NCBI GenBank assembly: GCA_964345215.1
Contig: CAYFQH010000051.1
Location: 1 to 13,167 of the forward strand
Source: CAYFQH01 sp964345215
GTDB taxonomy: Bacteria; Bacillota; Clostridia; Christensenellales; Aristaeellaceae
DNA: 13,167 nt
Direction of reading: 5' to 3'
Shown: piece after piece, positions 1-7,002 of the stretch
Numbering within the stretch: the stretch's first letter is position 1
Layout of the letters: every line of letters begins with the position of its first letter
Program-made: the position numbers and the translations under genes
Notes under the pieces: model-generated
Databases searched by the model: none
What the model was told of the DNA's origin: nothing
What the model saw: the letters and a program-made list of their open reading frames with translations, nothing else

Positions 1-60
1 AAGTGACGGGGTTGCCAAGAGGAATCTGCAAGTCCAATAAAATGAATTTCATTTTTTTGG

Positions 61-86
61 GAGGGTGTCGACTTTATCGACACTCT
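61..86. repeat. Palindrome between mgtA and the left edge
   Basis: GTGTCGA (65-71) and TCGACAC (77-83) form a 7-bp stem around a 5-nt loop. On the plus strand a G·U pair and two further pairs (62-63 with 85-86) extend it. It lies just beyond the 3' end of mgtA. Read in the mgtA direction it is followed by A residues, not a U-tract, so it is not a standard terminator for mgtA. It could be an mRNA 3'-end stabiliser or one copy of a dispersed palindromic repeat. Confidence 0.45.
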
Positions 87-87
87 G

Positions 88-113
88 AGAACTGTTTAAC
101 ACAGCTCTTTTTT
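88..113 (+). terminator. Intrinsic terminator, plus direction
   Basis: AGAACTGT (88-95) pairs with ACAGCTCT (101-108) with one A·C mismatch around a TTAAC loop. A run of T follows immediately to position 113. This is the layout of a Rho-independent terminator for transcription coming from the left. It implies, without proof, a plus-strand gene ending before the window and converging on mgtA. Positions 1-60 show no recognisable gene. Confidence 0.5.
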
Positions 114-145
114 GCAGTAAACGAAGGATATAGTAGGGGTAGTCC

Positions 146-2806
146 TTACAGCCACTCGCCAAACTTTTTAATGTAGAAGGTTTTCATTACTTGGGTTGCC
201 AGGGAGTAGCCCACAAGCAGCAAAATCAGCCAAGGGGCAAAAGAGAGGGGGAGGGTCATCATATCAAGGCCTACACTTAAGGAGGTAAAGCCGATAAGCA
301 GGGCCAAAATCATAACTGCGATGGTCGAAAAATTAAGTTGTTTTGAGGCCCGGCTTTCAAAGAAGGGCACTTTGCTGGTACGAATCATATGTATAATTAA
401 AATTTGAGAAACGGTACCAAACACAAACCAACCGCAGTGGAACAGTGGTGACATGGCTACGTTATTGGCTTTTAATGCAAACCATAATACTAAATAGCAT
501 AAAATATCAAACAATGAACTTAGGGGCCCCATGTAGCCAATAAAGGTTTTGATGGATTGGGTTTCCCACTTTCGGGGCTTTTTTATATACTCCGGGTCAA
601 CATTATCGAAGGGAATGCCTACTTGAGATAGATCGCACAAAAGATTTTGAACTAAAATTTGAAGGGGAAGCATAGGTAAAAATGGAAGGGCGATGGAGGC
701 AACCATAACCGATATCATATTACCAAAGTTACCGCTGGCTGCCATTTTTATGTATTTCATAATGTTGCCAAAGGTTTTTCGCCCCTCAATAACCCCTTCC
801 TCCAACACCATTAAGTCTTTCTCAAGCAATATAATGTCGGAAGTTTCTTTGGCAATTTCCGTTGCGCTGTCTACCGAAATACCCACATCTGCCTGGCGCA
901 GGGGTGGAGCATCATTTATGCCATCACCCATATAGCCAACAGTATGACCGTTGATTTGCAGCGACACCACAACCCTTTGCTTTTGTACCGGCGAAAGCTT
1001 TGAAAACAAGTTACAAATCTCAACCTGTTTTAACAGTTCTTCATCGCTCATCTCTTCTACTTGGCTGCCGTTTAAGTGATGGGTAACGTCCAAGCCAACT
1101 TTTTTACATACCTTTAGGGCAACCCCTTCGCTGTCGCCTGTTAAAACAACAGTACGTACCCCGTGGTCTTTTAAGGCTTCAAGGGCGGTTGTGGCACTTT
1201 CTTTAGGTGGGTCTAAAAAGCCTACAAAACCAATTAGCACCATATTTGACTCGTCTTCAACACTAAACACATCGGTACCGGGCACTTCATTTTTTTGGGC
1301 AACGGCAATCATCCGCAGACCATCGGTGTTATGCTTATGGTAAGTATCAAGAGCCTGCTGGCGGGTGTCATCATTTAAGGGCAGTACTTTACCATCCAGT
1401 TCCACAAAAGAGGAAATGGAGATCATTTCTTCTACCGCCCCTTTGGTGATTAGTTGCCTTTTGCCCGTATCATCCTGTAAAACCACGCTCATACGGCGGC
1501 GCTCAAAGTCAAAAGGAATTTCGTCAACCCGCTGATAGCGGCTGCGAATGGGGGGGATATCATACTTTTCGGCCCTATGAATGATGGCTACGTCGATTAA
1601 ATTTTTTAGGCCTGTTTGAAAATAGCTGTTTAAATAGGCATGGCGTAAAATACGTAAATCATCGTCACCGTGAACGTTCATATATTTTTCTAAAACAATT
1701 TTATCTTCCGTTAAGGTTCCCGTTTTATCCGTGCATAGCACATCCATTTCGCCAAAGGTTTGAATAGCGCTGAGAGACTTTACAATGACTTTGTGCTTGG
1801 ACATGGAAACGGCTCCCTTTGCCAAAGTAGAGGTCATAATCACCGGCAGCATCTCGGGGGTTAAGCCAACGGCAATAGAGATGGCAAATAAAAGGGCTGC
1901 AAACCAATCTCCTTTGGTAATGCCATTAATAAAAAACACAAAGGGAACCATCGCCAGCATCAGGCGAATGAGCAGCTTTGATACGGAGTCAACCCCCCGT
2001 TCAAAGCTGTTTTTAGAGCGGACGCCGGCCAAAGACTCGGCCATGGAGCCGAAGTAGGTATGGTTGCCTGTTGCCAGCACCAAGCCTGTAGCGATGCCCG
2101 AAACCATGTTGCTGCCCATAAAGCCGATGTTTGTATAATCGGTTAAGGTGGTATTTGGATTCTCTGGAACAACTGCGTATTTTTCCACCGGGTTGGATTC
2201 CCCAGTTAAGGCGGCTTGAGCAATAAAAGCATCTTTGGTGGTTAAAAAGCGCACATCTGCAGGCAGAATATCCCCAGCGCTCAGGCGTACCACATCACCG
2301 GGCACCACATCTTCCAATAATATTTCAATGAGCTGCCCATCCCTATATACGTGAGCCTTGTTTGAAATCATTTTTGACAGACTTTCTGCTGCTTTGTTAC
2401 TCTTACCGTCTTGAAAAAAAGCAAGAAGGCTGGAGAAAATCACTAAAACTAAAATGATGGAGATGGTCAGGTAGTCGGGGGTGGAAGAAAAAACAACATC
2501 GGTAAAGAACTGGATAAGGGCAATACCAAGGAGAACAAGATTAAAGGGGTTGATAAAGGAGGACAGAAGCCGGTGAAAGGTTGTTTCTTTTTTGCCGGTT
2601 GAAATAATGTTTTTACCGTACTCCTCAACCCGTTCCTCGGCCTGGTCACTTGTTAAGCCATTTTGAGTAGAAGAAAAGGCTGGAAAAAGAACACTTTCAT
2701 CAACAAAAGCATATTTTTTCAGCAAATCCTCACTCTCGTGCCGGTGTTGCAATTTTTGTTGGGTTACTTTGTTGTTTTTGTTAAACAAATTTTTCATTGG
2801 TATCAT
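146..2806 (-). CDS. mgtA: Magnesium-translocating P-type ATPase MgtA
   Basis: P-type ATPase (P3B group) of 886 residues, close to the usual length of about 900, that imports Mg2+ across the cytoplasmic membrane using ATP. Visible signatures are the actuator loop TGES near residue 201, the phosphorylation motif DKTGTLT with the acyl-phosphate Asp at 360, and GDGINDAPP with D628. The Mg2+-transporter-type segment QNLLCDLSQVGIPFDNVDPE lies in the C-terminal membrane region, followed by KKPRKW, which separates it from Ca2+ and heavy-metal pumps. Hydrophobic segments flank the cytoplasmic loops as expected. Two starts are possible: ATG at 2806, only 5 nt after AGGA, or the ATG at 2797 (MKNLF), which sits at better distance from AAAGGG. 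It follows a roughly 225-nt leader with a small ORF and alternative RNA hairpins, and probably responds to low Mg2+ through it. No M-box consensus was seen. Confidence 0.95.
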   Translation of the reverse strand: MIPMKNLFNKNNKVTQQKLQHRHESEDLLKKYAFVDESVLFPAFSSTQNGLTSDQAEERVEEYGKNIISTGKKETTFHRLLSSFINPFNLVLLGIALIQFFTDVVFSSTPDYLTISIILVLVIFSSLLAFFQDGKSNKAAESLSKMISNKAHVYRDGQLIEILLEDVVPGDVVRLSAGDILPADVRFLTTKDAFIAQAALTGESNPVEKYAVVPENPNTTLTDYTNIGFMGSNMVSGIATGLVLATGNHTYFGSMAESLAGVRSKNSFERGVDSVSKLLIRLMLAMVPFVFFINGITKGDWFAALLFAISIAVGLTPEMLPVIMTSTLAKGAVSMSKHKVIVKSLSAIQTFGEMDVLCTDKTGTLTEDKIVLEKYMNVHGDDDLRILRHAYLNSYFQTGLKNLIDVAIIHRAEKYDIPPIRSRYQRVDEIPFDFERRRMSVVLQDDTGKRQLITKGAVEEMISISSFVELDGKVLPLNDDTRQQALDTYHKHNTDGLRMIAVAQKNEVPGTDVFSVEDESNMVLIGFVGFLDPPKESATTALEALKDHGVRTVVLTGDSEGVALKVCKKVGLDVTHHLNGSQVEEMSDEELLKQVEICNLFSKLSPVQKQRVVVSLQINGHTVGYMGDGINDAPPLRQADVGISVDSATEIAKETSDIILLEKDLMVLEEGVIEGRKTFGNIMKYIKMAASGNFGNMISVMVASIALPFLPMLPLQILVQNLLCDLSQVGIPFDNVDPEYIKKPRKWETQSIKTFIGYMGPLSSLFDILCYLVLWFALKANNVAMSPLFHCGWFVFGTVSQILIIHMIRTSKVPFFESRASKQLNFSTIAVMILALLIGFTSLSVGLDMMTLPLSFAPWLILLLVGYSLATQVMKTFYIKKFGEWL

Positions 2807-2830
2807 CCCTTTCCTGTGTTAATAAATGGG

Positions 2831-2954
2831 AGATGACTATTTTAAAAGCCGCCTAAAAAACAAGGCGGCACAATGAAAGACTTACGGTGCTTTTATAATA
2901 AAATGAGCACCATAAGCAATGGGCCGCCTGATGGGGCATGAAAGTCAGTCATCT
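2831..2954 (-). promoter_or_regulatory. Structured attenuator leader of mgtA
   Basis: In the minus-strand RNA three helices can nest. AGAUGACU (2954-2947) pairs with AGUCAUCU (2838-2831), with a further G·U. AGGCGGC (2929-2923, codons 24-26 of the leader ORF) pairs with GCCGCCU (2869-2863). An 11-bp hairpin joins 2916-2906 to 2891-2881 and holds the leader stop codon in its loop. GCCGCCU is also the 5' arm of the terminator hairpin, so the middle helix and the terminator are mutually exclusive. This is antiterminator/terminator logic. The pairings are read directly from the sequence; the regulatory role is inferred. Confidence 0.7.
2844..2869 (-). terminator. Terminator hairpin before mgtA
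   Basis: Minus-strand GCCGCCT (2869-2863), an 8-nt T-rich loop, then AGGCGGC (2854-2848) give a 7-bp GC-rich stem followed by TTTT (2847-2844). It lies about 40 nt upstream of the mgtA start and downstream of the leader ORF. The U-tract is short, with AAAA following, so termination may be partial. Confidence 0.6.
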
Positions 2955-3000
2955 TCATTGAGATAAAGCTTGAATCACAACTTCGAGGGTCACTGTCCAT
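2893..3000 (-). CDS. Leader peptide upstream of mgtA, MgtL-like
   Basis: A 35-codon ORF with an excellent ribosome binding site: AAAGGAG (3014-3008) 7 nt before the ATG, about 25 nt from the predicted transcription start. The peptide begins MDSDPRSCDSSF and ends in a proline/glycine and hydrophobic tail, PSGGPLLMVLILL, before TAA. The acidic-proline N-terminus recalls the E. coli mgtA leader peptide MgtL, which starts MEPDPTP and whose translation aborts at low Mg2+. Its codons overlap one arm of the antiterminator helix, and its stop lies in a hairpin loop, so ribosome position would decide which RNA structure forms. The ORF and RBS are visible; the Mg2+-sensing role is inferred. A conserved small hydrophobic protein is an alternative. 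Confidence 0.7.
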   Translation of the reverse strand: MDSDPRSCDSSFISMKMTDFHAPSGGPLLMVLILL

Positions 3001-3031
3001 GGGCTCACTCCTTTACATGCTTTTGTACTTT

Positions 3032-3060
3032 ATCATAACACTTAGGCAATGCTACGTCAA
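3032..3060 (-). promoter_or_regulatory. Sigma-A promoter of the leader-mgtA transcript
   Basis: Minus strand TTGACG (3060-3055), a 17-bp spacer, then TATGAT (3037-3032): 5/6 matches at both elements. The start would be near 3025, giving a leader of about 220 nt before mgtA. A promoter this strong so far from mgtA supports control after initiation, by attenuation. Confidence 0.8.
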
Positions 3061-3229
3061 ATAAAAGACGATGAAAAGCCTTTCAGAAGGGGGAAGATAT
3101 ACGGCTTAAAGGAGGAACAAAGGGAAGATAAACAAAAAAGCCTTGATTTTTAAAAAACAGAATAAAGGCTCATGGGCCTTTAATAAAAAACTACTGACTT
3201 GCAGGCATCCAGGAGAGCTAAAAACTACC

Positions 3230-3258
3230 TTGACGAAAAGATGGATCATACCTATACT
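3230..3258 (+). promoter_or_regulatory. Sigma-A promoter of the phosphodiesterase gene
   Basis: TTGACG (3230-3235), a 17-bp spacer and TATACT (3253-3258) predict a start near 3265, about 20 nt before the ATG at 3285. The stretch between this and the mgtA promoter (3061-3229) holds no gene that I can support, only weak A/T-rich inverted repeats. Confidence 0.75.
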
Positions 3259-3284
3259 TTTACCATGAATATGAGGTGAACCCT

Positions 3285-4382
3285 ATGAAGATAGACTACG
3301 AAAATTGCCTGGTAAACCTTGGAGCCTCTGTGGGCAAAAATTTCGGCCTTAAAATGCGCCACCCCTCTTTAAAAAGGGTTGATGAAGCCCTTTCAAAGGG
3401 CTATAAAAATGTTGTGCTCATGGTCCTGGACGGTTTGGGTATTTATAACATGGGCCTTCTACTGCCAGTACGGGCTTTTTTGCCAAAGCATTTGGGCCTG
3501 GTTATATCAAGCGTGTTCCCAAGCACCACAACCGCCGCTACAGTGACCCTTGAAAGCGGCTTAACCCCCATAGAACATGGTTGGTTGGGCTGGACCCTTG
3601 ATGTACCCCAAGAGGGAAAGAGCGTGAACTTGCTGATAAATACCGACCTACAGGGACAAAAGGCGGCAGCTTATCATGTAGGGCAAAAACACATGCCTTT
3701 TGAACCTTTATACAAAAAAGTGAATAGAGTAAAGGGCGCTCAAGGCCACTGTGTATCACCTTTTGGACCCAATAAAGAAAATACCTTAACTAAAATGGAA
3801 CGGGCCATTAAAACCATTTGCAATGAAGAGGGCCGTCAATATATTTATGCCTATTGGCCCGAGCCTGACGGGCTGATGCATGAGTATGGGGTTCAACATC
3901 CAAAGGCGGTACAAGGGATGGAAAAGATCAACGGACGCCTTGAAAAACTGGCCGCATCTTTAAAGGATACTTTGCTGATTATTACTGCTGACCATGGGCT
4001 GATTGATGGTGAAAACGTCAACCTGCGCCATAACAAACCCTTTTGGGCCATGCTTGAAAAAGAGCCTACCCTGGAGCCCAGGTGCTGCAATTTTCATATA
4101 AAGGCTGGGTGGGAAGAGGCTTTTGAAAGGGCCTTTATAAAGGACTATGGTCAGGATTTTATCTTGTATACAAAAGAGCAAGCTTTGAACATGGGCTTAT
4201 TCGGCTGGGGAGAAGTTCATCCTCAGCTACAAAAATCCCTAGGGGGCTATATTGCCGTTGCTACAGGGAAGAGGAGCCTGTTTGACAATGAAGAAAAATG
4301 CAGGCGTTTTGTGGGTATTCATGCAGGTTTTACCAAAGAGGAGATGGAAGTACCGGTGATAATGATTTCCTGCGGCATCTAA
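3285..4382 (+). CDS. Alkaline phosphatase superfamily protein (phosphodiesterase/nucleotide pyrophosphatase type)
   Basis: A 365-residue protein of the alkaline-phosphatase fold, type I phosphodiesterase/nucleotide pyrophosphatase branch. It should hydrolyse a phosphate ester or diester with two metal ions. All expected ligands are visible (numbered from the upstream in-frame GTG at 3276): D52 in MVLDGLG, nucleophile T85 in FPSTTTAA, D198 and H202 in EPDGLMHEYG, D239 and H240 in ITADHG, and H349 in GIHAGF. I see no signal peptide or membrane segment, so it is probably cytoplasmic. The ATG at 3285 is preferred to GTG 3276 because AGGTG lies 6 nt upstream of it. The gene is monocistronic, with its own promoter and a hairpin after the stop. 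Substrate unknown; a phosphoglycerate mutase-like or phosphonate-cleaving relative cannot be excluded. Confidence 0.85.
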   Translation: MKIDYENCLVNLGASVGKNFGLKMRHPSLKRVDEALSKGYKNVVLMVLDGLGIYNMGLLLPVRAFLPKHLGLVISSVFPSTTTAATVTLESGLTPIEHGWLGWTLDVPQEGKSVNLLINTDLQGQKAAAYHVGQKHMPFEPLYKKVNRVKGAQGHCVSPFGPNKENTLTKMERAIKTICNEEGRQYIYAYWPEPDGLMHEYGVQHPKAVQGMEKINGRLEKLAASLKDTLLIITADHGLIDGENVNLRHNKPFWAMLEKEPTLEPRCCNFHIKAGWEEAFERAFIKDYGQDFILYTKEQALNMGLFGWGEVHPQLQKSLGGYIAVATGKRSLFDNEEKCRRFVGIHAGFTKEEMEVPVIMISCGI

Positions 4383-4383
4383 A

Positions 4384-4411
4384 ATCCCCTTACTCAGTTG
4401 AATAAGGGGAT
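4384..4411. terminator. Shared terminator between convergent genes
   Basis: ATCCCCTTA (4384-4392) and TAAGGGGAT (4403-4411) form a perfect 9-bp stem with a 10-nt loop between the convergent phosphodiesterase and permease genes. On the minus strand TTTT follows, so it works best for the ABC transporter operon. On the plus strand there is no T-tract. Confidence 0.65.
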
Positions 4412-4439
4412 ACTAAATGACAATAGATATGATAAAGGA

Positions 4440-5426
4440 TTACCCTTCTTTACGCAGGCTTTGAATGAGTACGGCTACAATAATAATAGCCCCGCTAATG
4501 GCATTATTTAAGAAGGTGGGTACATTTGCTGCCAGCAAAATAAAGTTGATAATTTTAAACATCAGCACGCCTAAAAAGGTGCCGATGATTTTACCCCGGC
4601 CCCCGTTCATGGAGGTGCCGCCGATGGCTACAGCTGCAATGGCGTCCATTTCAACCAGATTGCCTGCCGAAGCGGCGGATACAGCCATAACACGGGAGGC
4701 GTAAATCCAGCTGGAAAAGCCGCATAACAGGCCTGTAATGCTAAATACAATCACCTTAATAAACGAAACGTTAACCCCAGCCAGCTTGGCCGCTGTTTCA
4801 TTGCTGCCTACAGCGTAAATGTGCTTGCCCAGCTTTGTTCGTTTCATAATTATGCTGGCAATCATGGCAAAAACAATAAACATGACCATTAAATAAGGAA
4901 TTTTAAGGCCAAACAGGGAAAAACTGCCCGAGGCAACTTGGCTGAAAGGCTTATATACCGGGCTTGAGGCGGGGATGGTAAAAGGGCCGCCCTGGCCAAT
5001 GTGGTTAATAATAGACCGGCAGATAATCTGTACGGCCAGAGTGGCCACCATGGGGGGCATTTTGCCCTTTGAAACCAAAAGGCCGTTAATGGTACCAATA
5101 ACCAACCCCAAGGCCAGGCAGAATAAAAGCATAACAAAAATATTGCCTGTGGCATTTAATACTTGAATTGAAAGACCGGAGATGATGGCCAGCTGGGCCC
5201 CAACGGAAATATCAATCATGCCGGTACAAATTACCATGGTCATGCCCAGGGCAATAATACCTGTATGGGCGCTTTGAATAAAAATATTGGTGGCATTGTA
5301 CCAGGAAAAAAGGTTGGGGCTGACGGCAAGGGCCAGCAAGAGGATTGCGAAAAAAGAAAGCCAATAACTATAATCGGTAAAAAGTTTTTTCACATAGCGG
5401 GTGCTGGTATTGGTTTGACTGCTCAT
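4440..5426 (-). CDS. CUT2-family sugar ABC transporter permease (RbsC-like)
   Basis: A 328-residue polytopic membrane protein, normal length for the BPD_transp_2 (RbsC/XylH/MglC) family, forming the membrane channel of a monosaccharide importer. It is hydrophobic throughout, with a short cytoplasmic N-terminus before the first membrane segment at about residue 20. The family-typical loop containing AAKLAGVNV, which contacts the ATPase, lies near residue 235. The stretch MDAIAAVAIGGTSMNGGRG, followed by IIGTFLGVL, is highly characteristic. It is the last gene of the operon: the ATG at 5426 is 2 nt after the ATPase stop, and its GGAGG lies inside the last codons of the ATPase gene, suggesting translational coupling. 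The solute cannot be read from the permease. Confidence 0.93.
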   Translation of the reverse strand: MSSQTNTSTRYVKKLFTDYSYWLSFFAILLLALAVSPNLFSWYNATNIFIQSAHTGIIALGMTMVICTGMIDISVGAQLAIISGLSIQVLNATGNIFVMLLFCLALGLVIGTINGLLVSKGKMPPMVATLAVQIICRSIINHIGQGGPFTIPASSPVYKPFSQVASGSFSLFGLKIPYLMVMFIVFAMIASIIMKRTKLGKHIYAVGSNETAAKLAGVNVSFIKVIVFSITGLLCGFSSWIYASRVMAVSAASAGNLVEMDAIAAVAIGGTSMNGGRGKIIGTFLGVLMFKIINFILLAANVPTFLNNAISGAIIIVAVLIQSLRKEG

Positions 5427-5428
5427 GA

Positions 5429-6937
5429 TTATTCCTCCATATTTGCGCCGGTGGCGTAATGCATTAAGGCAGCTTCTGTTAGCTGGGCTCGGCTTAATTG
5501 GGCGTTTATTCTACCCTTATACAGCACAATGCACCGGTCGGCCACCTTATATATTTCAGGAAACTCAGAGCTAAACACAACAATGGCTTTACCGCTTTTT
5601 GCCAGCTCTAAAATCAAATGGTATATTTCAAATTTTGAACCTATGTCAATACCCTGAGTGGGATTATCAAACAAAAGAACGTTGGCGTCGGTTTCCAGCC
5701 AGCGGGCCAAAATAACTTTTTGCTGGTTCCCGCCGGAAAGGGAAGTAATGGTATTTTCCGGGTGATCGGTTTTGATATTCAATTTTTCTTTTTCACTATA
5801 AAAGCGGCTATACTCGGTTTTTTTATGAATCAACCGATAAAAAGCCAGCTTTGTATTATAAAAGCCCATAGATAAATTATCAATAATGGTCAAGTCCTTT
5901 AAAATGCCTCGCTCTTTTCGGTTACGGGGAACCATGGCCAAACCGCTTTTCATCCGTTTTATAATTGAAAACTTGGTAATGTTCTTTCCGTTTAATAAAA
6001 TGCTTCCGCTTTTAACGGGTACAGCGCCAAAGAGGGCATCGGTTAAAATATCCCGTCCGGAGCTTTGCAGGCCGGTAATGGCAACAACCTCACCTTGATA
6101 AAGGGTGAAGGAAATATTCTCAAAACCCTGTGCACAAAGGTCTGTTACTTCAAGGGCAAGGGTTTTAGAGGCTGTACTCTTTTTTTGGTCAAAGGACTCT
6201 TCCGCCAACTGCTTGCCAATCATCATTTGGGTCATTTCATCTTTGGTGGTGTCTGCTATATTGCCTTGAGCAACATACTTTCCGTCTCTTAAAACATAAA
6301 AGCTGTCGCATATTTCAAAAATTTCGGGCATTTTATGCGAGATGTAAACAAAGCTTACCCCTTCTTGCTTTAGTTGGCGCATAATGGTAAAGAGATTATC
6401 AATTTCGTGGCTGGCCAGGGCGGTGGTCGGCTCGTCCATAATAATAATAGAGCATTCATCCAGCAAGGCTCTGGCAATTTCGACCAGTTGTTTTTCGCTG
6501 GTTTGTAAATCTCCGGCCCGCTGGCAAGGGTCAATGGTTACCTGCATTTTTTCAAACACGGCCCGGGCCCTTGTAATCATCTCATCCTGGTTTAAAAACA
6601 CCCTGCTTTTATTGCTGATCTCGTGGGCTAAAAACATATTTTCATAAACGGTTAAATCGTTGCACAAGTTCAGTTCCTGGTGAATAAAGCGAATGCCAAG
6701 CCTGTTGGCATGCAAAGCATTGGAAACTTTTATAGGCTCACCATCAAAAAAAAGGCTCCCCTTGGTAGGAGGAAAAACCCCGCCTAAAATATTCATTAAG
6801 GTAGATTTTCCGGCACCGTTTTCACCAAGCAGGCCTAAAATGTTACCGGGATGAAGTTCAAGAGTAACATGGTCAACAGCACGCACGGGGCCAAAATCCA
6901 TCACAATATCTTCCATTAAAACGCGCAATACAATCAT
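5429..6937 (-). CDS. CUT2-family sugar ABC transporter ATP-binding protein (RbsA/MglA-like)
   Basis: A 502-residue tandem-domain ATPase energising sugar import, normal length for RbsA/MglA/XylG. The N-terminal domain has Walker A GENGAGKST (38-46), the degenerate signature QTSEKQLVEIARAL and Walker B IIIMDEPTTA (D168-E169). The C-terminal domain has the usual degenerate P-loop (GLQSSGRDIL, no Lys) and a perfect signature LSGGNQQK at 400-407. One canonical and one degenerate site is normal for this family. The start is uncertain: ATG 6937 abuts AAGG with no spacing, whereas TTG 6928 lies about 9 nt from AAGG (6 nt after AAGGATG), and ATG 6916 is a third candidate. It is the middle gene of the three-gene operon, following an intercistronic hairpin. 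Confidence 0.95.
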   Translation of the reverse strand: MIVLRVLMEDIVMDFGPVRAVDHVTLELHPGNILGLLGENGAGKSTLMNILGGVFPPTKGSLFFDGEPIKVSNALHANRLGIRFIHQELNLCNDLTVYENMFLAHEISNKSRVFLNQDEMITRARAVFEKMQVTIDPCQRAGDLQTSEKQLVEIARALLDECSIIIMDEPTTALASHEIDNLFTIMRQLKQEGVSFVYISHKMPEIFEICDSFYVLRDGKYVAQGNIADTTKDEMTQMMIGKQLAEESFDQKKSTASKTLALEVTDLCAQGFENISFTLYQGEVVAITGLQSSGRDILTDALFGAVPVKSGSILLNGKNITKFSIIKRMKSGLAMVPRNRKERGILKDLTIIDNLSMGFYNTKLAFYRLIHKKTEYSRFYSEKEKLNIKTDHPENTITSLSGGNQQKVILARWLETDANVLLFDNPTQGIDIGSKFEIYHLILELAKSGKAIVVFSSEFPEIYKVADRCIVLYKGRINAQLSRAQLTEAALMHYATGANMEE

Positions 6938-6956
6938 CCTTCACAAAGATGGATAA

Positions 6957-6984
6957 GAATCCGGCCAATTGCTTGGCCGGATTC
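6957..6984. repeat. 12-bp intercistronic hairpin
   Basis: GAATCCGGCCAA (6957-6968), a TTGC loop and TTGGCCGGATTC (6973-6984) form a perfect 12-bp stem between the binding-protein stop (7003) and the ATPase start. In the minus direction only TT then ATCC follows, so it should not terminate efficiently. It more likely protects the 3' end of the binding-protein mRNA or causes partial termination, giving more binding protein than ATPase. Confidence 0.75.
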
Positions 6985-7002
6985 TTTGAATTTTTAAAAG
7001 GA

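Noticed and set aside
2807..3060. M-box (ykoK) Mg2+ riboswitch upstream of mgtA
   Set aside because: The conserved GGTGAGGCTCCT-type core and the following conserved blocks are not recognisable; GGAGTGAGCCC is only superficially similar and is explained as the RBS of the leader ORF.
3145..3190. Hairpins AGCCTT...AAGGCT and AAAGGC...GCCTTT in front of the phosphodiesterase gene
   Set aside because: A minus-strand T-run follows one of them, but no minus-strand gene lies upstream to terminate, and the loop is long; probably chance in AT-rich DNA or a decayed remnant.
5429..6937. Second P-loop of the ATPase lacking lysine as a sign of decay
   Set aside because: A degenerate second Walker A is normal in RbsA/MglA-type tandem ATPases; the rest of the domain is intact.
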